Assembly (NCBI GenBank): GCA_039942715.1 | Contig: JBDVBY010000007.1 | Location: 186,001 to 250,000, forward strand | DNA length: 64,000 nucleotides | DNA from: JABDJX01 sp039942715 | GTDB taxonomy: Bacteria > Pseudomonadota > Alphaproteobacteria > Rhodobacterales > Rhodobacteraceae | Reading direction: 5' to 3' | Part shown: piece by piece, positions 61,033 to 64,000 of the stretch | Layout of the letters: every line of letters starts with the position of its first letter | Position numbering within the stretch: position 1 is the stretch's first letter | Position numbers and translations under genes: made by a program | Notes under the pieces: generated by a model | Database searches by the model: none | Seen by the model: the letters and a program-made list of their open reading frames with translations, nothing else | What the model was told of the DNA's origin: nothing

Positions 61033-61607
61033 GCCAGCTTGGCCACAACCGCGGTCCTTCGATGACAAAAGGCTTGGGTTGGAAGCGCTATGCGTGGCGA
61101 CGCGCACGCTCGCAATTGTTGCCCAAAATGCCGATTGAAGTTGTGCGCCTGCGCGTCAAGCGGGCGCAAGAACTGGGCATGGATTACAAAGCCTACGCTG
61201 GCATCCGCGCCACAACCGGGCGCGATGTGATTGCTCTTTTGTTTTCCGAAAATGCTTTGCGTCTGCTCAAAGACGGACGTTTGCCCACAGAGCGGGCAGC
61301 CCACTTGGAAAAAGTCCTCGGCACCGACTGTCTTGCGATGGTGCACGCGCCACTGCGCCCCGAAGACGTGACAGAGCGCAATGCTGTTATCTTGCGCGCT
61401 GCAGTTGCGCCAACGATGCACACCTCTTGGCGCGACACGCGCGAGCGGATTTTGGCGTTAAAGGGCCGGACCCCTGCGGACGGTGTGGTTGTCATCGGCG
61501 AAACATGGGCCGAAAAAGATTGGTGCGCGACCGCACGACTTGCAGGCTTTTTGCCCGCCGAGCAGTACTTTGGCGCACCGCAATCACGCGTTCTCCCTCA
61601 GTTGTGA
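61029..61607 (+). CDS. Uncharacterised protein coupled to ribE
   Basis: A 192-residue protein without signal peptide or membrane segment; I do not recognise a named family. The N-terminus starts MSQLGHNRGPSM and is basic (GWKRYAWRRARSQLLPKMP), followed by a helix-rich middle and an alpha/beta end (DGVVVIGETWAEKDWCATAR). Its ATG overlaps the ribE stop (ATGA), so it is translated with ribE. That context suggests a flavin-related or nucleic-acid-binding role, but nothing in the sequence proves it. Confidence 0.75.
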   Translation: MSQLGHNRGPSMTKGLGWKRYAWRRARSQLLPKMPIEVVRLRVKRAQELGMDYKAYAGIRATTGRDVIALLFSENALRLLKDGRLPTERAAHLEKVLGTDCLAMVHAPLRPEDVTERNAVILRAAVAPTMHTSWRDTRERILALKGRTPADGVVVIGETWAEKDWCATARLAGFLPAEQYFGAPQSRVLPQL

Positions 61608-61700
61608 ACGAGCTTGAAGCGCTTTTCTGAAACCTGCGCTTTACGGTGAACGCGCGGCGCGCTGTTGCGCCGCCAAACACGTTACACACGGGGAGTTACA

Positions 61701-62495
61701 ATGTTTACGAAACGAACAGCCCGCCTTTCGGCGGCCAGTACAGTATTGTCTATTGGCATGGTTGCTGCAGCATCCGCGGCCAGTGTGCAGATCAGTATTA
61801 CCAATAACCAAGCGGCAGATGGTGTGTACCTGACCCCGCTGGCATCCATTCTGCACAACGGCAGTTTCGACAGCTTTGATCGAGGTGTAGCGGCGTCAGC
61901 CTCTGTAGAGCTTCTTGCTGAAGAAGGTGACCCAAGTCTTGTCTTAGGTGATGCAGCGGCCGCCGGTGCAGTAACTGGCGCTATTTTAGCACCCGGTGGC
62001 TTTGGCGGAGCTCCGGTGTTGGATCCGGGCGAAACCGCGTCGATTCAGCTGGACGTTGCCGACCCGACCAGCAACCGGTTTTTCTCGTTCCTGTCGATGG
62101 TCATTCCGTCAAATGACGTTTTTATCGGAAATGACAATTCGATGGCCTACGAGGTATTCAACGCCATCGGCGAGTTTACAGGTATCGGACCAATTCTTGT
62201 CTATTCGGACGAGGCTTGGGATGCAGGTACAGAAGTGAACAATGGGTCTGGCGCGCCATTCAATACAGCGGGCGGATCGCCCATTGAAACAGATGGCGTG
62301 GTCGTCGGGGCCGCAGACAATCTGTTCTTCTTGAACGGTCAGAACACCCCGGCAGGTACAACGATTGATCTTTCAGGGCGCACGCTTTTGGCCACGATTG
62401 AAATCAGCCAAGTGCCTGTGCCTGCGTCGCTTCCTCTATTGCTCGTGGGTCTTGGCGGAATTGGCCTGATGCGTCGTCGACGCGCACGCGGCTAA
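61701..62495 (+). CDS. Spondin-domain protein with VPVPA-CTERM sorting signal
   Basis: A 264-residue secreted protein. It has a signal peptide (ending AAASAAS, about residue 28), then a spondin_N-like domain (about 30-225) with QISITNNQAADGVYLTPLAS and ILHNGSFDSFDRGVAASAS. The end is VPVPASLPLLLVGLGG followed by MRRRRARG, a PEP-CTERM-class sorting tail. ATG at 61701 follows GGGGAGTTACA. It separates the ribE pair from ribB and is not expected to act in riboflavin synthesis. Confidence 0.82.
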   Translation: MFTKRTARLSAASTVLSIGMVAAASAASVQISITNNQAADGVYLTPLASILHNGSFDSFDRGVAASASVELLAEEGDPSLVLGDAAAAGAVTGAILAPGGFGGAPVLDPGETASIQLDVADPTSNRFFSFLSMVIPSNDVFIGNDNSMAYEVFNAIGEFTGIGPILVYSDEAWDAGTEVNNGSGAPFNTAGGSPIETDGVVVGAADNLFFLNGQNTPAGTTIDLSGRTLLATIEISQVPVPASLPLLLVGLGGIGLMRRRRARG

Positions 62496-62513
62496 GACAG
62501 TTAACGAAACAGT

Positions 62514-62536
62514 CAGAGGCGACACTGTTGCCTCTG
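62514..62536 (+). terminator. Hairpin after the spondin-domain gene
   Basis: CAGAGGC, GACACTGTT, GCCTCTG, a perfect 7-bp stem 18 nt after the stop. The following T content is low, so termination would be weak. Confidence 0.45.
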
Positions 62537-62593
62537 GCCTTCTGAAGCGTCATCCGGTATCGCGGACGCGATGTTTTTGCCCGGATAATTGAT

Positions 62594-63718
62594 ATGACGT
62601 TTGAGACCTCAGGCCCTGTTGAAGAGAACTGGCGCGACGCCATTTCTAGCATCGAAGAGATAATCGAAGATGCGCGCAATGGGCGTATGTTTATCCTTGT
62701 CGATCACGAAGATCGCGAGAACGAAGGCGATCTTGTGATCCCGGCCCAGATGGCCACGCCCGAGGCGATCAATTTTATGGCCACGCACGGGCGCGGGCTG
62801 ATTTGTTTGACGCTGACTAGTGATCGAGTTGACGCGCTGGGATTGCAATTGATGGCCTCGCAAAACTCGTCTCGCCACGAAACGGCTTTCACGATCTCAA
62901 TCGAAGCGCGCGAAGGCGTCACCACCGGCATTTCCGCTCATGACCGCGCGCGTACTGTTGCTGTGGCGATTGACGCGGGCAAAGGGGCGGCCGAGATCGC
63001 GACGCCGGGTCATGTTTTTCCACTGCGTGCTAAAGACGGCGGTGTTTTGGTGCGGGCAGGGCATACCGAAGCGGCTGTAGATGTCTCGCGTCTTGCGGGG
63101 CTGAACCCGTCTGGTGTGATCTGCGAGATCATGAACGATGATGGCTCGATGAGCCGTTTGCCTGATCTTGTGGCTTTTGCTCAAAAACACGCGCTTAAGA
63201 TTGGCACAATCAGCGATCTGATCGCCTATCGCCGCCGCAACGACAACTTGGTTGCTGTCAGCAAAAGCAACAAGGTGATGTCTGAGTTTGGTGGTGAGTG
63301 GGAGATGAAAATCTTCTCTGACACTGCGCATGGTGACGAGCATATCGTCTTGGTCAAAGGTGACATTTCCGGTGATGAGCCTTGCCTCGTGCGCATGCAC
63401 GCGCTTGATCCGATGCTGGACATTGTCGGCCTTGGTCCTGCGGGTCGCGCGTCTGAGTTTGGCGATGCGATGCGTCTTATTGCCGAAGAAGGGCGGGGCG
63501 CATTGGTGTTGCTGCGAGATACAACGATGAAGCTGGTGGCCGATGATACAGCGTCGCCACAAACTCTGCGGCAATACGGTTTGGGCGCGCAAATATTGTC
63601 GTCCCTTGGACTGTCAAAGCTGATCCTGATGACGAATTCGCCTGCGCCAAAGGTTGTCGGCCTTGAAGCCTATGGTCTTGATATTGTTGACACACGCAAA
63701 ATCTCGGAGCTTGGCTGA
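62594..63718 (+). CDS. ribB: 3,4-dihydroxy-2-butanone 4-phosphate synthase with degenerate RibA-like half
   Basis: A 374-residue protein. The RibB half (about 15-225) is intact: VDHEDRENEGDLVIPA, THGRGLICLTLT, TGISAHDRART and LRAKDGGVLVRAGHTEA, giving the acidic metal site and Arg/Thr substrate contacts. The C-terminal half (about 235-374) aligns in outline with GTP cyclohydrolase II but lacks the zinc motif CxDCGxQ and the EGRGIGL loop (VRMHALDPMLDIVGLGPAGR instead). It is therefore a RibBX-type protein; a separate ribA is needed. Its stop overlaps the ribH start by one base. Confidence 0.92.
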   Translation: MTFETSGPVEENWRDAISSIEEIIEDARNGRMFILVDHEDRENEGDLVIPAQMATPEAINFMATHGRGLICLTLTSDRVDALGLQLMASQNSSRHETAFTISIEAREGVTTGISAHDRARTVAVAIDAGKGAAEIATPGHVFPLRAKDGGVLVRAGHTEAAVDVSRLAGLNPSGVICEIMNDDGSMSRLPDLVAFAQKHALKIGTISDLIAYRRRNDNLVAVSKSNKVMSEFGGEWEMKIFSDTAHGDEHIVLVKGDISGDEPCLVRMHALDPMLDIVGLGPAGRASEFGDAMRLIAEEGRGALVLLRDTTMKLVADDTASPQTLRQYGLGAQILSSLGLSKLILMTNSPAPKVVGLEAYGLDIVDTRKISELG

Positions 63719-64000
63719 TGGCCGGTCCTTCACACTATGTTTTGCCGCTTCCGACGTTTGAAAAACCAGTCAAAGTTCTAATCGTTGTCGCGCCCTATTA
63801 TAAAGATATCGCCGACGGCATGGTCAAAGGCGCGATCGCAGAGTTGGAAAAGGCCGGTGCAACCCATGAGGTTGTTGAGGTGCCCGGAGCGTTGGAAGTG
63901 CCAACTGCGATCCGCATCGCTTATGGTCAAGCCGACTTTGACGGCTTCGTCGCAATTGGTTGCGTTATCCGCGGCGAAACCACCCATTATGACACGGTTT
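63718..64000 (+). CDS. ribH: 6,7-dimethyl-8-ribityllumazine synthase, partial
   Basis: The first 94 codons are in the window; the gene runs off the right edge. It joins the ribulose-derived C4 unit made by RibB to the pyrimidine to form lumazine. VPGALEVPTAIRIAY and the conserved GCVIRGETTHYDTV are clear. The ATG overlaps the ribB stop (TGATG), so ribB and ribH are translated together. Confidence 0.95.
   Translation, partial: MAGPSHYVLPLPTFEKPVKVLIVVAPYYKDIADGMVKGAIAELEKAGATHEVVEVPGALEVPTAIRIAYGQADFDGFVAIGCVIRGETTHYDTV

Noticed and set aside
1..64000. tRNA genes, rRNA, CRISPR arrays, complete insertion sequences, prophage
   Set aside because: I looked for T-loop GTTCGA contexts, regularly spaced repeats, transposases and phage genes by reading and found none; a dedicated search could still find a missed tRNA.

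Overview
The window looks like chromosomal DNA of an alphaproteobacterium of the family Rhodobacteraceae, most likely the marine Roseobacter group. The evidence is gene content and order: tadA beside an S4-domain pseudouridine synthase, gatCA, an alphaproteobacterial RNase P RNA, DUF1523 and DUF1467 proteins, radA-cvpA-purF, an alr-mlaE-mlaF operon, mce-DUF1467, nrdR-ribD and ribE-ribB-ribH, and two VPxPA-type C-terminal sorting signals. GC is moderate to high with dense gene packing. The genus cannot be named from sequence alone.

Layout. 1-5.2 kb: RNA modification and translation (pseudouridine synthase, tadA, gatCA), a ceramidase-like membrane protein, a lipoprotein and a peptidoglycan amidase. 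5.2-6.7 kb: an AT-rich Imm11-like gene between two short dispersed repeats, then rnpB. 6.7-13.2 kb: LysE-type exporter, DUF533 protein, rpmG, DinB protein, esterase, P1 peptidase, DUF1523 protein, and a second small orphan gene between the same pair of repeats. 13.2-19.9 kb: a VPLPA-CTERM protein, parE with an AT-rich orphan behind it, a secreted nuclease, an 11-bp repeat array and lolCD. 19.9-28.1 kb: minus-strand purF, cvpA, radA, rraA-like, mlaF, mlaE and alr. 28.2-36.5 kb: histidine phosphatase, GST, DUF3179, DUF1801 and DUF3047 proteins, carB, GT87. 36.7-42.1 kb: aspS, GNAT, a BglII-like endonuclease, an L,D-transpeptidase, an MT-A70 methyltransferase and a response regulator. 42.2-50.2 kb: mce, DUF1467, EI24, nitroreductase, class II deacetylase, trpA, ychF, truA and a two-component pair. 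50.3-54 kb: mtnA and a CioAB-type bd oxidase. 54.2-64 kb: nrdR and the riboflavin genes ribD, ribE, ribB and ribH. Three capsule genes (kpsC, an export lipoprotein, kpsS) and a spondin-domain VPVPA-CTERM protein lie among them.

Most of the window is core metabolism and information processing. The less ordinary signals are: (1) two unrelated small genes each bracketed by the same short repeats A and B, whose inner edges form an inverted repeat; (2) four copies of a hairpin-plus-GTATTTT-plus-ATGAAG intergenic repeat; (3) a helically phased 11-bp array upstream of lolCD; (4) a BglII-like nuclease near an MT-A70 methyltransferase with an intervening gene; (5) a structured leader upstream of purF; (6) a RibB whose GTP-cyclohydrolase-II-like half has lost its zinc cysteines, and an uncharacterised gene overlapping ribE by four bases. 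No tRNA, rRNA, CRISPR array, complete insertion sequence or prophage was seen.
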